Below, one piece after another: positions 62,827 through 64,000 of a stretch of DNA of 64,000 nt; positions within the stretch are counted from its first letter, which is position 1, and each line of letters opens with the position of its first letter. The translations under genes and the position numbers were made by a program. Origin of the DNA: Azospirillum ramasamyi (GTDB lineage Bacteria > Pseudomonadota > Alphaproteobacteria > Azospirillales > Azospirillaceae); contig NZ_CP029830.1 of the NCBI RefSeq assembly GCF_003233655.1, positions 337,001 through 401,000 on the forward strand. Direction: 5' to 3'. The notes below the pieces were generated by a model, which saw only the letters and a list, made by a program, of their open reading frames with translations, searched no databases and was not told where the DNA came from.

Positions 62827-63830
62827 GACCAGCCCCGGCGGCCGAAGGCCAGCAGCCAGAGGAACACCGGCGTGCCGATCACCGCCGTCAGCACCCCCAG
62901 CGGCAGCTCGACCCGGCCGATCCCGCGCGCCAGCGTGTCCACCGCCAGCAGATAGGCGGCCCCCAGCACCACGGCGGTGGGCAGCAGGCGCACGAAGGCC
63001 GGCCCGACCATCAGCCGGGCGAGGTGCGGCACCAGAAGCCCGACCCAGCCGACGATGCCGGCCACCGACACCGCAGCGGCGGTCATCAGCGTCGCCGCCG
63101 CGATGACCACGGCGCGGATCACCCGCACCGAGACGCCGAGCGAGGTCGCCTCCTCGTCGCCCAGCGTCATCACGTCCAGGCGCCAGCGCAGCAGCACCAG
63201 CGGCACCAGGGCCACCGCCACCGGCGGCACCAGCGTGGCCAGATCGGCGCGGTTGACCGCCGACAGGCTGCCGAGCAGCCAGAAGGTGATGGCCGGCAGC
63301 TGGTTGTACGGGTCGGCGAGATACTTGAGCAGGGCGACGCCCGACCCCAGCAAGGCGCCGATCACCACGCCGCCCAGCACCAGGACCAGCACCGGATCCC
63401 GCCCGCGCACGGCGGAGGCGAGGCCATAGACCGCCCCCACCGCCACAAGTCCCCCGCCGAAGGCCAGTCCCTGGATGGCGACCACCGGCAGCGAGGCGAA
63501 GATGCCGAGCACCGCGCCCAGCGCCGCCCCCGACGAGACGCCGAGGATGTCCGGCGAAACCAGCGGGTTGCGGAACAGCCCCTGATAGGCGGCGCCCGAC
63601 GCGGCGAGCCCGGCGCCGATCAGCATGGCGGCGAGCACGCGCGGCCCCCGGATGTCCCAGATGACCGTCTCCACCGCGCTCGGAACCGCCGGGGCGGCAC
63701 CGGTCGCCTTCGCCCACAGGAGCGACGCAAGCTCACCCGGAGACACCGGGAAGGCGCCGACATGGAAGGCGACCAGCACGGTCGCCAGCAGCATGGCCAC
63801 GGTGGCACCCAGCACCACGGCAAAGGGCAT
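62823..63830 (-). CDS. FecCD-family ABC transporter permease
   Basis: A 335-residue permease with about ten helices (PF01032). RGPRVLAAMLIGAGLAASGAAYQGLFRNPLVSPDILGVSSGAALG is the family hallmark in three blocks, and AVSVAGIVGWVGLLVPHLARLMVG the ATPase-docking block. The start MPFAVVLGATVAML at 63830 coincides with the first helix; the longer frame overlaps the binding-protein gene. It carries iron chelates, cobalamin or, in MolB-type members, molybdate and tungstate. Its neighbours here make the last plausible. Confidence 0.88.
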   Translation of the reverse strand: MPFAVVLGATVAMLLATVLVAFHVGAFPVSPGELASLLWAKATGAAPAVPSAVETVIWDIRGPRVLAAMLIGAGLAASGAAYQGLFRNPLVSPDILGVSSGAALGAVLGIFASLPVVAIQGLAFGGGLVAVGAVYGLASAVRGRDPVLVLVLGGVVIGALLGSGVALLKYLADPYNQLPAITFWLLGSLSAVNRADLATLVPPVAVALVPLVLLRWRLDVMTLGDEEATSLGVSVRVIRAVVIAAATLMTAAAVSVAGIVGWVGLLVPHLARLMVGPAFVRLLPTAVVLGAAYLLAVDTLARGIGRVELPLGVLTAVIGTPVFLWLLAFGRRGWS

Positions 63831-63831
63831 C

Positions 63832-64000
63832 TCAGCCGGGCGGACGCGAGCCGGCCAGGAGGTCGTCGATCTGCCGGTCGTCCGGTTCTCGGTGGTAGAA
63901 GAGGGCATAGAAGCGTCGCGTCTCCTCGCGCAGATCCTCCGGGAAGAGGTCAGGGTACAACACCTTGCCGAGCCAGCGCAGCCCAAGCAACCGGTTGGCG
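63832..64000 (-). CDS. Periplasmic binding protein of the FecCD-type transporter, C-terminal part
   Basis: Read directly from the reverse strand, the last 55 codons end NRLLGLRWLGKVLYPDLFPEDL, then FYALFYHREPDDRQIDDLLAGSRPPG and a stop. The L-R-W-L-x-K-x-L-Y-P-D-L-F and F-Y-x-L-F-Y-H elements are typical of the C-terminus of PF01497 binding proteins. It is cut by the window end. The permease start overlaps or abuts its stop, so it heads this importer operon. Confidence 0.75.
   Translation of the reverse strand, partial: ANRLLGLRWLGKVLYPDLFPEDLREETRRFYALFYHREPDDRQIDDLLAGSRPPG

Overview
This 64 kb window is GC-rich DNA of an alphaproteobacterium. The gene families fit an Azospirillum-like member of the Rhodospirillales, but that placement is inferred from composition and gene content and was not tested against a database. 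I saw no rRNA, tRNA, CRISPR array, insertion sequence or integrase.

Region 1 (1-31058) is a large surface-polysaccharide locus of the Wzx/Wzy type. The minus strand carries two methyltransferases (the first cut by the window edge), a parallel beta-helix protein, an O-antigen ligase/polymerase, a glutamine-dependent asparagine synthetase and a Wzc-like chain-length regulator with a tyrosine-kinase domain. The plus strand starts at 8567 with a nucleotidyltransferase, an aminotransferase and the initiating sugar-phosphate transferase. It continues with a set that looks like the Wbp route to a UDP-2,3-diacetamido-2,3-dideoxy-uronic acid: a 6-dehydrogenase, a fused 3-dehydrogenase/N-acetyltransferase and an aminotransferase. 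Glycosyltransferases, a second nucleotide-sugar dehydrogenase, an epimerase, a second Gfo/Idh plus aminotransferase pair, a metallophosphoesterase/ATP-grasp pair, a deacetylase-like protein, a WbqC-like protein, a small HTH protein, a flippase and a ceramidase-like hydrolase complete it. Two plus-strand promoters share a conserved inverted repeat, which suggests a common regulator.

Region 2 (31182-50266) is an aromatic catabolism island. An ABC importer is followed by an operon encoding a Rieske oxygenase, a small unknown protein, two cupins, an NTF2-like protein, a Rieske ferredoxin and an asparaginase-like amidohydrolase. A ferredoxin reductase lies just upstream. Next come the catechol ortho-cleavage genes: catechol dioxygenase, muconate cycloisomerase, a LysR regulator, muconolactone isomerase, a GntR regulator, enol-lactonase, thiolase and 3-oxoadipate CoA-transferase. 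The core GTATACGTT recurs at four control regions here and is the likely operator of the GntR protein. The CoA-transferase promoter carries three perfect 24-bp tandem repeats. A zinc alcohol dehydrogenase closes the region.

Region 3 (50706-64000) is a formate dehydrogenase and metal-supply region: fdhD, the gamma, beta and alpha subunits of a membrane-bound molybdenum formate dehydrogenase, a divergent fdhE, a sensor kinase and an NtrC-class activator. A sigma-54 type promoter with two upstream palindromes precedes the alpha-subunit gene, so the neighbouring two-component system probably controls it. A ModA-like molybdate-binding protein and a FecCD-type ABC transporter follow. Together they suggest coupling of molybdenum supply to formate dehydrogenase.
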